A DNA stretch of 64,000 nucleotides from Micromonospora sp. AMSO31t. Lineage in GTDB: Bacteria; Actinomycetota; Actinomycetes; Mycobacteriales; Micromonosporaceae. Positions 26,144 through 35,300 of the stretch are shown piece by piece. Within the stretch, counting starts at the first letter, position 1; every line of letters starts with the position of its first letter. The stretch lies in contig NZ_WBKT01000004.1 in the NCBI RefSeq assembly GCF_008868175.1, forward strand, positions 34,870 to 98,869. Direction: 5' to 3'. The notes below the pieces were generated by a model. It was not told the origin of the DNA. It made no database searches and worked only from the letters and a program-made list of their open reading frames with translations. The position numbers and the translations under genes are program-made.

Positions 26144-27112
26144 TCAGATCCCCATCTCGGCCTCGTAGGCGCGCCGGAACCGGCGGCGGGCGGCGGGCGC
26201 GAGGCAGAGGTGCCAGGCCTGGCCCTCGTCGACGACGTTGATCTCGCCGGCCTCCTGCCGGGCCAGCAGCAGCTCGGCGAGGAGGTCGCGGGCGCCGAAC
26301 CGCTCGTACCACTCCAGTTCCACGTCGGCCGCCCAGCCGAGGCAGTGGCCGCTGGGCACCATGGCGGCGTAGCCGAGCCGGCGCAGCCGGTACTGGTGCT
26401 CGGCGCTGCGCGCGAGGCTGGTCACCCAGAGCGCCGGGGTGCCCGGCCGGGCCGCCGCGGCGAACTCCCGGCCCACGTCGTTGAGCAGCGCGATCACCTC
26501 ACGCCGCGCCCGGCGGAACCGCAACCCGGCGGTACGCGGGGTGGCGTCCGGCCGGAGCCGTCGCTGGACCGCCCGCAGTCCCCGACCGAGGACGGTGCCG
26601 GGCTGCTCCTGGTAGCGGAAGGCGAGCAGCCCCCGCCGGCGCAGCCACTCCAGGTCCACCAGGTCGGTGCTGGTGTCGACCTGACCGTCGGTGAGGAAGG
26701 TCCCGCTGTCCCGCCACCACAGCACGTCGATGCGGGAGAGCAGGTAGATGCGGACCAGCGCGGTGAGGTCGTGCGCCGAGCTGCGGGTGTTCGGCTGGTA
26801 GCGGGCCATCTCCAGCAGGAGGGTCTCCCGGGCGCCGACGAACCCCTGCGGGGTGGCGTCGAGGACGGCGGCGATGGCCGGCTCCCGCAGCCGCTGGTCG
26901 AGCAGCACCTGGCGGGCGGTGGTCGACGGCGCGTCCGCCAGGGCGCCCACCTCGACCAGCAGTTCCGCGACCGCGGCCCGGTACGCGGCCAGGTCCGGCT
27001 GCTGCCCCGGCCTCGTGCGCGCCCCGGTGGCCGGGGGCAGCCGGCGGGCGGGGGCGGCGGACGCGACGGCTGGCCCGGGCTGGTGGCCGGGGCTTCGGCT
27101 GGGCACTCGCAT
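26144..27112 (-). CDS. DUF5715-like protein with M15/LAS-peptidase motifs
   Basis: A 322-residue protein without an obvious signal peptide; residues 1-40 are Pro/Ala/Arg-rich. The C-terminal half has SGHCLGWAAD (about 259-268), matching the zinc motif SxHxxGxAxD of M15 (VanY-type) peptidases, and EGQAWHLCL (about 298-306), resembling the ExxxxWH part. LWVTSLARSAEHQYRLRRLG resembles the VTSgyRs segment before that motif. It could be a peptidoglycan-related peptidase or a relative that only keeps the fold. ATG 27112 follows AAAGGGG at 6 nt. It precedes asnB by 4 nt, so they form an operon. Confidence 0.6.
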   Translation of the reverse strand: MRVPSRSPGHQPGPAVASAAPARRLPPATGARTRPGQQPDLAAYRAAVAELLVEVGALADAPSTTARQVLLDQRLREPAIAAVLDATPQGFVGARETLLLEMARYQPNTRSSAHDLTALVRIYLLSRIDVLWWRDSGTFLTDGQVDTSTDLVDLEWLRRRGLLAFRYQEQPGTVLGRGLRAVQRRLRPDATPRTAGLRFRRARREVIALLNDVGREFAAAARPGTPALWVTSLARSAEHQYRLRRLGYAAMVPSGHCLGWAADVELEWYERFGARDLLAELLLARQEAGEINVVDEGQAWHLCLAPAARRRFRRAYEAEMGI

Positions 27113-27219
27113 GGTCGGCCCCTTTCCGGGCAGGACACGGCGTAGTCGAACCTGGACACACCGTAATCACCAGGATCGGCAGCTCCCCGAACAATCCTCC
27201 TATCTCCCCCCTAAGGTGC

Positions 27220-28005
27220 TCATCCTGCCGAGAGGCCCTGCACCCAGGCGTAATCCGGGGCGGCCGGCAGGCCGGCGTCCCGGCCGGTAACAACCGCGTC
27301 GGCCAGGTGCAGCGCCGCGCCCAGGGCGGCGCGGAACAGCAGCGAGCCGGTGCTCACCCGGGCCACCCCGAGCCGGCCCAGCGCGGCCAGGTCCGGGCCG
27401 CCCGGCCGGTGCAGCACGTTGAGCGGCAGCCCCACCTCGGCCACCAGCAACCCGACGGTGTCGTCCGGTGCGCCCGGGGCGAACAGCCCGTCCGCGCCCG
27501 CCGCCCGGTACGCCGCCGCCCGGTCCAGCGCCGCCGGCAGCGGGTCGGGCACGCCCAGCCACCAGGCGTCGGTGCGCGCGTTGACGAAGAGGCCCGGCAC
27601 CGCGGTCCGGACCGCCGCGATCTTGGCGGCCACCTCCTCGGCTGGCGCGAGGGCGCCGTCCGGCCGGCCGTCCTCCAGGTTCACCCCCACCACGCCGAGC
27701 GCGGCCAGCTCGGCGGCGTACCCGGCCACGGCCGCCGGGTCGGCGCTGAAACCGTCCTCGATGTCCACGGTGACCAGCGCCGGCAGGTCCCGCAGGCGGC
27801 GGGCCAGGTCGAGGGTCTCGTCGCGGGTGGCCCCCGTCCCGTCCGGCCGGCCGGCGGCCGCGGCCACCCCGAGGCTGGTGGTGCCCACGGCCGGGTGGCC
27901 CCGGGCGGCGAGCGCCGCGGCGGAGGCGTGATCCCAGGCGTTGGGCAGCAGCAGGGGCCGGCCCGGCCGGTGCAGGGCGCGGAAGGCGGCGGCGCGGTCG
28001 ATCAT
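27220..28005 (-). CDS. Isocitrate lyase / PEP-mutase family protein
   Basis: A 261-residue TIM-barrel enzyme. It starts with FRALHRPGRPLLLPNAWDHASAA (parts), then DIEDGFS (about residue 87), NLEDGRPD (about 114) and LFVNARTD. The D-x-EDG acidic metal site is that of the isocitrate-lyase/PEP-mutase superfamily, but the KKCGH loop of true isocitrate lyase is missing. Such proteins include 2-methylisocitrate-lyase-like and oxaloacetate hydrolase-like enzymes; the substrate is unknown. Its ATG overlaps the stop of the P450 gene (ATGA), so the two are translationally coupled. Confidence 0.85.
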   Translation of the reverse strand: MIDRAAAFRALHRPGRPLLLPNAWDHASAAALAARGHPAVGTTSLGVAAAAGRPDGTGATRDETLDLARRLRDLPALVTVDIEDGFSADPAAVAGYAAELAALGVVGVNLEDGRPDGALAPAEEVAAKIAAVRTAVPGLFVNARTDAWWLGVPDPLPAALDRAAAYRAAGADGLFAPGAPDDTVGLLVAEVGLPLNVLHRPGGPDLAALGRLGVARVSTGSLLFRAALGAALHLADAVVTGRDAGLPAAPDYAWVQGLSAG

Positions 28006-29096
28006 CGGACGATCACCTCAAGGCTGGTCGGGACACGCAGGGTGGGGTGCGGGGCGTAGCTCACGGGCTCGGCGCCGGGCGCGACGGGTCCGGTCGGCGC
28101 GGTCGGCACGGCGGAGGCGGGTCCGGTCGGCGCGGCCGGCACGGTGGGGCGGCACCGGTCGCGCAGCACGTCGACCACGCCGGCGGCGAGGGCGAGGGCC
28201 TGCCGTTCGCCCGGGCAGCCCCGGGGACCGGCACCGAAGGTCAGTGGCCCGACGGGCCGGCCGGGGTGGAACCGGTCCGGGTCCGGGTGGAGGGCCGGGT
28301 CCCGGTTGGCCGAGTCGAAGCGGAGCAGCAGCACGGCCTCCGGGCCGATCTCCCGGCCGCCCAGGCGGCGCGCGGCGGTCGCGACCCGGCGGGTGGCGCG
28401 CACCGGCGGGTCCAGGCGCAGCACCTCGGCCAGCAGGTCGGCGGTGCCGACCGTGGCCGGCGCGCCCAGCCCGTGCCGGACCGCGGCGCCGATCAGCCCG
28501 GCCGTGGCGTCGGCGGCCTGCACGAGCAGACCGATGCGGTTCGCGACGACCTCGGCCGGGGCCGGCGGCGACAGGGCCAGCAGCGTGGCCACCGCCCGGT
28601 CGGCGCGCGCCACCGCCGCCGGTTCGGCGCCCGGGTGGTAGGCGGCGGCCACCACGGTGACCGCCGGCACGGCCGCCGCCGGGTCGGCCAGGCCGAGCCG
28701 CGCCGCCAGCACCTCCAGGGGTACGCGCCGCGCGAGCAGTGCCATCACGTCGACCCGCTGCGGGCGGCCGTCACCTGGCCCGACGGCGGGCGGTTCCACA
28801 CCGGCCCGGGGCGCCGGGGCAACCGCCCCGGACGGCCCGCCGGCGGTGGTGGTGTCCGGCACGGTGCTGGTCACCGGCACGGTCATCGCGCCGAGCAGCG
28901 CGGCGGTGGACCGGGCTGCCGCCGCCCGCAGCTCGTCCGGGTCGAGGTCGGCCAGCGCGGCGACCCCGATGGCGCGCCGGGCGGGATGCCGGTCCGGCGC
29001 GCTGAACCGGCTCACGGCGCCGCGCAGCCAGGCCAGGGTGCCCGGCGGACCGTACGGTGGCGTACCGGGGGCGGGGGCGATGATCGGCCAGTTCAC
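28002..29096 (-). CDS. Short cytochrome P450
   Basis: A 364-residue P450. Haem-binding FGAGPRGCPGE (Cys near residue 299), K-helix EVLR (ExxR) and I-helix AADATAG are all present, so the catalytic core is intact. It is shorter than the usual 400 residues, and a Pro/Ala/Thr-rich low-complexity stretch (about 75-115) replaces part of the B-F helix region that forms the substrate pocket. No ferredoxin or ferredoxin reductase gene is adjacent. GTG 29096 is the start. It is first in a two-gene operon with the PEP-mutase-like protein. Confidence 0.8.
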   Translation of the reverse strand: MNWPIIAPAPGTPPYGPPGTLAWLRGAVSRFSAPDRHPARRAIGVAALADLDPDELRAAAARSTAALLGAMTVPVTSTVPDTTTAGGPSGAVAPAPRAGVEPPAVGPGDGRPQRVDVMALLARRVPLEVLAARLGLADPAAAVPAVTVVAAAYHPGAEPAAVARADRAVATLLALSPPAPAEVVANRIGLLVQAADATAGLIGAAVRHGLGAPATVGTADLLAEVLRLDPPVRATRRVATAARRLGGREIGPEAVLLLRFDSANRDPALHPDPDRFHPGRPVGPLTFGAGPRGCPGERQALALAAGVVDVLRDRCRPTVPAAPTGPASAVPTAPTGPVAPGAEPVSYAPHPTLRVPTSLEVIVR

Positions 29097-29252
29097 TCCT
29101 CGACCGTAGGTCCGCCACCTTTCGGCCCGGACCGAACAATCCGCCGCCCGGGTCCACCGGGCGGGGTGAGGCGGAGCGCCGGGCCGGCGCCTCGGGCGGC
29201 CCAGCCGAGGTCGAGGAAACGGCGGCCCCCACCGTCCCCTACCGGCGCACAG

Positions 29253-29292
29253 GGCGCGGCCCCCGCCACCGGGAGGTGACGGGAGCCGCGCC
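29253..29292 (-). terminator. Hairpin downstream of the PLL-domain secreted protein gene
   Basis: An inverted repeat with an 8-bp perfect base (29253-29260 with 29285-29292) extending inwards with one mismatch, 17 bp beyond the stop codon of the minus-strand gene. Confidence 0.5.
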
Positions 29293-29309
29293 GTGGTCCG
29301 ATCGCCGGT

Positions 29310-31631
29310 TCAGTCGGTCGGCGCCGGGACGGTGTGCGCGGTGAACCGGTCGCGCGCAGCCAGGCCGGGCGGGTTGGAGTCCACCGTGAAGACCTGGAAC
29401 GCGTCGTTGAGGTTGCGGTAGACGACGATCCAGTCGGTCTGGCTGCCCTTCACCGCAGCGATGGTCGGGTCGCTGGCCGCGAGGCGGGCGGTCCCGGTGT
29501 CGCCCGGATCACGCACCAGATTCCAGTTGTCCCAGACCTGGGAGCCCTGCGCCGTCTCGAACACCCGGTACACCTCGCTGTCGGTGCCCCGGACCACGAT
29601 GGCGGCCCGGCCGAGGATGGGGTCGAGGATCGCCGCCGGCGACCCGGCGGCGTTGGTCAGCGTGCCGACCGCTGCCCACGACGTCGGCCAGCCGCCGGCC
29701 GGGCTCTGCCGCTTGGTCACGATCGAGCCGTCCGCCGCCCGCGCGAAGATCGCCGTGTAGGGGCCCGGAAAGACGATCGCCGCCGGGGTGCCCGTCACGT
29801 TGCCGCCCAGGTCCGTCCAAGGCGTGAGTCCGCCGTCGCTGGCGTACACCGCGGTCTTGACCGTGCCGGTGGTGCTGGTGGCGACCAGCCGGAATCCGTT
29901 GTCGACCTGCACGGCGGTGAGCGGCCCGGCGAGCCCGGCGACACCCAGGCTCACCCACGAGGCGCCCGCTCCGGTCTGGCGGTAGTGCCAGAGCCGCCCG
30001 TCGGCATCGACGCCGAAGACAACACTGACACCGGTGGAGAGGGTCACCGCGACCGGCGGCGCCGCCATCGAGCCGCCAAGATCCACCATGGGCTTCCAGG
30101 TGGGCGCGCTGGCGCCGGTCTGCTCCGCCGCCCAGATGTTGCTGCTGATGTGCTGGGCGGTGACCTGGACGTGGTCGCCGAGTTGGTTGAGCGACGGCCG
30201 CCCGGTCATCGCCTCGATGTCGGAGATCACCGTCCACTGGGGGGTGCTGAAGACGTCGGGGCTCTCCTGGTGGGCGACCCGCAGCCGACCCAGGTTGTCG
30301 GTGTACGCGTATTCGATCGTGCCGACCTGCGCGCCGGCCGCCGGCGCACCCTGCAACACCGCGATCGGCGCGTACGCCTGCAGCGGCAGCGGGTCGGTCC
30401 TGTCAGCGAACCAGGCCTGCAGCTCGACCAGCAGGTGCACCGTGCCGGAGCTGTTGTTCTTGATACGCACCTTGCCCTCGGTCCCCACCTTGCTGACCAC
30501 GAGGCTGGAGCGGGCGATCTGCCCGGCGGTGAAGTTGTCCGTCGACGGGGTCGGCTGAGTGCCGCCGAGTGGCCACACGGTGAGGAAGCCGCCGGTTGCC
30601 GGGCTGACGGCCGTGACATTGAGGACCGCGCCGGCGATGCCCCGGGTGGGCAACCCGTTGGTACCGCCGACGGCGACGTCCACCGTGCCGTTCGCCGGCA
30701 CCGCGGTGCCGCCGTTGGCGCGCGTGTCGAGCAGCCGGCTGGCCAGGATCGGTCGCAGGCCGGCACCCGTGGTCGGGCCGCTGGTGAAGTACCCCTGCAC
30801 GGTGATGGCCACGTGCACCGCGGAGCCCCGGTTGTTGATGACCACCTTCCCGTCGGCGGGAAGCTTGACGCTCAACCCCATGGAGGTCGTGCCGACCAGG
30901 TAGTCGATGCCGCTGGCGGCGGCCGGCTCGTTCGCCGGCGCGAGCGTCGCCCAGCCGCCGTTGGTCGCACCCGTGACGATCAGGTCGACCATCGCGGCCT
31001 TGGCACCGGCCGGCACGACACCACCGGTCAGGGTGACCGTCCGGGTGCCGCCGCTGGCGATCGTGCCGGTCGTGGTGCCCAGCCCCGTGCGGGTGTCCAC
31101 CACCCGGGTGTGGTCGACCGGCACGAAGCCCGAGCCGGTTACCCCGTCGTAGGAGGACTTGAAGTAGCCCTGCACGTCCAGCTTGATGTGCGTGTTGCCG
31201 CTGTTGTTGTAGACGGCCACCTTGCCGTTCGTGCCCACCTTGACGACGACGGAGTTGGAGATGACCTCCCCGACCGAGGCGTTCAGGGAGGAGGCGGTGG
31301 GCCTCGTCGTCTGGTCGGGGTAGACGGTCAGGTGGGTGTTCCCCGTCGAACTGATGGCGGTCACGTCGACCAGGAGGGCGTCCACACCGGTCGCCGGGAC
31401 GCCGCCGACGCCGAGCGCCTGGACGGAGGCGGTGCTGCCGGCGGGGCGCGCGCCGGTGTAACCGCCGATGCCCGAACGGGTGTCCAACAGGACGGCGGCG
31501 GCGGGTACGTAGTCACCCTTCTTGCCGGACACGTCGGCGTGCGCCGGTCGAGTGGGTACTGCAGCTACGGCGAGAAGTATCGCTACCAAAGCGCACAGGG
31601 CGCCGCCGTTGCGTTTCCATACAGTTCTCAA
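29310..31631 (-). CDS. Secreted protein: three LDTR/QGYF repeats plus PLL-type beta-propeller
   Basis: About 773 residues. A signal peptide (ALCALVAILLAVAAVPTRPAHA) is followed by three repeats of about 110-125 residues, each opening with LLDTR or VVDTR and closing with VQGYF or LQAWF (about 43-410). The C-terminal 350 residues (about 420-773) form a blade-repeat domain (DGRLWHYRQ, DGSIVTKRQ, GGNVTGTPA) resembling PLL/tectonin lectins. The start is TTG 31631, with GCGGAG at 8 nt; an upstream GTG at 31703 would add 24 uncharged residues before the signal. The C-terminal domain is paralogous to that of the protein at 42866. It follows the immunity gene by 114 nt in the same direction. Confidence 0.8.
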   Translation of the reverse strand: MRTVWKRNGGALCALVAILLAVAAVPTRPAHADVSGKKGDYVPAAAVLLDTRSGIGGYTGARPAGSTASVQALGVGGVPATGVDALLVDVTAISSTGNTHLTVYPDQTTRPTASSLNASVGEVISNSVVVKVGTNGKVAVYNNSGNTHIKLDVQGYFKSSYDGVTGSGFVPVDHTRVVDTRTGLGTTTGTIASGGTRTVTLTGGVVPAGAKAAMVDLIVTGATNGGWATLAPANEPAAASGIDYLVGTTSMGLSVKLPADGKVVINNRGSAVHVAITVQGYFTSGPTTGAGLRPILASRLLDTRANGGTAVPANGTVDVAVGGTNGLPTRGIAGAVLNVTAVSPATGGFLTVWPLGGTQPTPSTDNFTAGQIARSSLVVSKVGTEGKVRIKNNSSGTVHLLVELQAWFADRTDPLPLQAYAPIAVLQGAPAAGAQVGTIEYAYTDNLGRLRVAHQESPDVFSTPQWTVISDIEAMTGRPSLNQLGDHVQVTAQHISSNIWAAEQTGASAPTWKPMVDLGGSMAAPPVAVTLSTGVSVVFGVDADGRLWHYRQTGAGASWVSLGVAGLAGPLTAVQVDNGFRLVATSTTGTVKTAVYASDGGLTPWTDLGGNVTGTPAAIVFPGPYTAIFARAADGSIVTKRQSPAGGWPTSWAAVGTLTNAAGSPAAILDPILGRAAIVVRGTDSEVYRVFETAQGSQVWDNWNLVRDPGDTGTARLAASDPTIAAVKGSQTDWIVVYRNLNDAFQVFTVDSNPPGLAARDRFTAHTVPAPTD

Positions 31632-31745
31632 CGAGGTGGCTCCGCTCTTTCTCGATGCTCGTTTGCAACGTTCGGGAGGGGTTGTTGGGCCAGGTCGGCC
31701 CACTGGAGAAGCTCTTCTACGCGGCCTTTGCCACGCGACCAGCGG

Positions 31746-32315
31746 TCAATCCAGATCGGCCAGCGAGCTTTCAATGAGATCGGAGATCGGTCCACACGTC
31801 GGCTCTTGCAGGGCACTCCGGAAAACCGCTTCGACCCGATTGCGGAGGCGTGGATCAAAAACGGCGCACATCAGCAGGATATCTACACAACTGGAATTCC
31901 CTCGACGAAAGAGTTCGTCAACGAACACCGGCAGGCACTCGGCCATCTGCCGCACGCATTCTTTCGCGGAAACAGGACCGACGACACTGGAATCCACGTG
32001 ATCGCCATGACCGCCGGCGATAACTGCAAGAAGGTCGAAGACGTACGGGCGGGCCGCTTCGCCGGCCAGCGGCAGCCCGGCGAGCAGGCACGACGTCAAC
32101 GGCACCACACTCTCCGAGAGTCGCCCCTGGACCATCGCAACGTTGTCGATCCGCCAGTAAGCCTCGCGCGCCTTGTCATCGGAGCCGGCGCACACAAGCG
32201 CCTCGACGGCGGCTGGAAGCGTTGAAGCGTCTCCACGGAACGACCTCAGAAGGGACCAGTTGTGTCGTGCAATCTCGAGACGTAGCGGCTCCACGCCGAA
32301 TACCTCCTGATTCAC
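31746..32315 (-). CDS. Probable immunity protein for the Rhs deaminase toxin (HEAT-like helical)
   Basis: A 189-residue all-helical, soluble protein with no signal peptide. Motifs such as EAYWRIDNVAMVQGRL, SVVPLTSCLLAGLP and RPYVFDLLAVIAGG recall HEAT-like repeat proteins found beside actinomycete toxins. GTG 32315 is preferred: GGGGGG lies 9 nt upstream and its GTGA overlaps the Rhs stop by 4 nt, the usual toxin-immunity coupling. ATG 32324 and 32339 are less well served by ribosome sites. The region is clearly poorer in GC than its neighbours (50 percent over 31861-31920 by count), a sign of separate origin. Its function is inferred from position and fold; no immunity family is assigned. 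Confidence 0.65.
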   Translation of the reverse strand: MNQEVFGVEPLRLEIARHNWSLLRSFRGDASTLPAAVEALVCAGSDDKAREAYWRIDNVAMVQGRLSESVVPLTSCLLAGLPLAGEAARPYVFDLLAVIAGGHGDHVDSSVVGPVSAKECVRQMAECLPVFVDELFRRGNSSCVDILLMCAVFDPRLRNRVEAVFRSALQEPTCGPISDLIESSLADLD

Positions 32316-35300
32316 TCTGGCCATCCCCCCGCGTGCCATTCGGCAGCCAGCCGATCGGAGTCGAACACGGTTTCCCCTCCGGGAAATGCGCCGCGCCCGA
32401 AGCGTGCCTCACAGAAGATGCACACAGGCTGCTGCTCCAGCAGCCTGTTGGGCCGCAGCAGAACCGCCGCAGTGAACCTCACCTTACTCGCGTCGCCACC
32501 CAGGGCATTGACGACGCACACCTCGGCGCAGCCCTGCGTAGAGGAGGCACCGGCAGCGAACTCGCCGGTCTCGACGTTGTAGCCGGCCGTCGCGACGGTG
32601 GGTCGCTGCCGCTGGGACAGCTTGCTCATCTGCTTCGCGAACTGGTCCCGGACCTGGATGGCTGCGCCCTCCAACTCGGAGTCGGAAAGGCCAGTGGACC
32701 TGTAGACGCCACTGGTGTTGCAGTTGTGGACCAGAACGGCGGCGCTCTCGGCTACCACATAAAAGGTGTGGAGGCCGTCGACCGTCAGGTTGTAGGCCGT
32801 CTGCCATTCCGACCACTTCCGGGTCTCCACCACGCTGGCGGGCCGGTGGTCGGCAGTCTCGAAGACGTACCCGGGACGGAGGTTCTCGGCGTTGGTCCAC
32901 CGCTTCGGGTCGGCCAACCAGAACGGATGGCCGTCGGTAGCCGTCACCTGGGCGGTACGTTCACCGTTCTTGCCGTCCACGTCCACGGTGATCTGGACGA
33001 GCTTCTTCACTCCGGTGCCGACGATCAGCCCGGTGACGACCCGCTCCTCGGTGCGGCCGGTGGTGGGATCGGTGGCCACCACCCGGTCGCCGATCCTGAC
33101 GTCGCGAATGGGCTTGACCCCACCGCCAGCCATGAGGACCGGCGTCGAGCCGGTGAAGCTGTTCGCGCACCGCCCCAGCAGCTTGTTGCCGAGAGATCGG
33201 GCGCCACCCGCCAGGGCACGCGATTCGGACGCGATCGCCCGGGCCTCTCCGAGGCCGGCGCTCAGCGCCTTGCTACCGGCCGACCGCAGGCCACCGCTCA
33301 ATCCGCGGATTCCGGCCCCCAGTGCCGCACCACCGATCGAACCGAGCGCACCGCCGATGGCGCCGGTCAACGCGCCGAAGGCCGCCGTGCCGGCCAGGTC
33401 CCAACCGCGCTTGCCTTCCATGTAGCCGGTGACCGCCGAGCCGACGGCGCCCGCGAGGGCCCCGCAGGCGACCGCGCCGACACCGGTCCAGCCGATCGCC
33501 GCGCCGCAGCCGAGCCCGACGACGGTTCCTGCGACGAAGCCGGCGATGTCCGCCTTGTGGTCCTCGACGAACTGGGTCGCCTTGTCCCACACGGTGGAGA
33601 CGCCCTCGGTGATCGACCCGACCGCCTTGGCGGCGTCCTGCCACAGCTTCTGCTGGAACTTCTTCGGGTCCTTGATCGCCATGGTGGTGGTCGCGACGAT
33701 CGCCGGCAGCATCTTGAAGCCGGTCGACACGACCTTGCCGAGGGCCATGAGCGGTTTGGTGAGGGCCTGGACCACCGGAAGCCTGGTGAACTTCACCGCC
33801 TGGGCGATGGCCGCCTTCGCCTTGGCCTGCACCGCGACTTTCATCTGGTGCACCTGTGCGGCGATGGCGGCCTTTTGCTTCTTCGCCCAGTCGGTCGCGC
33901 TACGAACGACCTTCGAGTTGACGACGGCGTTCTTGAGCGTCCGTAGCCCGTTGACCGCCTTGTTGAGCAGGGCCTTGCCGGCGTCGGAGACCATCCGGGC
34001 CGCCGTCTTGAGGCCGGACCACGCCAGTCTCGCGCCGGTGTAGAGGGTGTCGCGGGTCCAGGTGTAGGCGGAGTACAGCGTGCCGACCGGGTTGCTGACG
34101 AAGCTGGACACGGCGTTGCCGACCTTGTTGGCGGCCTTCTTCAGCCACCGCGGCCAGTGCCCGTCCGGGTCGTCGAAGTCCAGCGGGGCACCGGCGGCGT
34201 ACGCGTACCGGTTGGCCAGGATCGAGTCGCCCGTGCTGTAGGTGACGCTGTCCCGGGAGGTGAAGGTGCCGGTGCCGGGCTCGTACCAGCGGGCGCCCAT
34301 GTCGACCTGGCCGGTGTCCGGGTCGGTCCAGTCGCCCTGGTAGCCGAGGCGGCCGGTGTTGCCGAAGCTGGCCGTCTTCTCGCCGAACGGGTCGTACCCG
34401 GTCGAGTCGTTCAGGGTGGCGAGTTTGGTGTCGGCCGGGTCGATGGCGGCCACGACGTCGCCGTGCGCGTCGGTCAGCGACAGCCGCTCCGTCGAGCCGA
34501 TGCCGGTGGCGAGCAGGTCGTTGCCCGGCCCCCGGGCGTAGTACTCCGCCCCGTCGTGCACCACGTCGTCGGTCAGGCCGGCGTAGACGAACGTGTTCCC
34601 GGTGCGGGAGACGACGCGGTCCAGGCCGTCGTACTGGTAGGTCTGGTCCTCGGCGGCGGTGAGGCGGTCGAAGGCGTCGAAGGAGAACTGCTCGGCCAGG
34701 CCGGAGCTGGTCCGGGTGCGCAGCGTGCCCCGCGCCGTGTACGCGTAGGTGTAGTCGCCGTCGGAGACCAGCCGGTTGCGCTCGTCGTACGTGGCGGTCT
34801 TCGAGCCGGCCTTGATCCGGTTGCCGCTGGCGTCCCAGGCGTAGTCGATGGTTCCGGCCGACGACGTCCAGGTGAGCAGACGGCCGGCCTTGTCGTAGGT
34901 GTAGCCGTTGGTGCCGGCGCCGGCGGTGCCGCTGGTGTTCTTGCTGGTGACGTGACCGTTCAGGTCGAAGCCGTAGGCGATCGAGGCGACGGTCTGGTTG
35001 GCGGAGTTGCGCAGCACGTCGCTGTTGACCCGGCCGTAGTCGTCGTACCCGAAGGTCCGCACCCGGCCGGCGCCGTAGTCGATGGTCTTGAGGTCGCCGG
35101 CCGGGTCGTAGCCGAACTTCTGCTGCTGGCCGGTGATGCTGTCCGTCGCCGTGTCCAGCCGGCCCTTCAGGTAGCCGAAGCTGGCCGTGCCGGTGACGTC
35201 GGTGCGGCTGGTCATCAGCCCGTCGTCGTCGTAGCCGAAGCTGGCCGAGCCGGACGGGCCGGCGGCCGAGAGCAGCTGACCGCGGTCGTTGTAGCTGAAG

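Noticed and set aside
22075..26241. A 1388-codon open frame on the plus strand across the amidohydrolase-asnB genes
   Set aside because: It is antisense to well-supported genes, composed of Arg/Gly/Pro/Val runs from GC-rich DNA, and has no domain or ribosome site.
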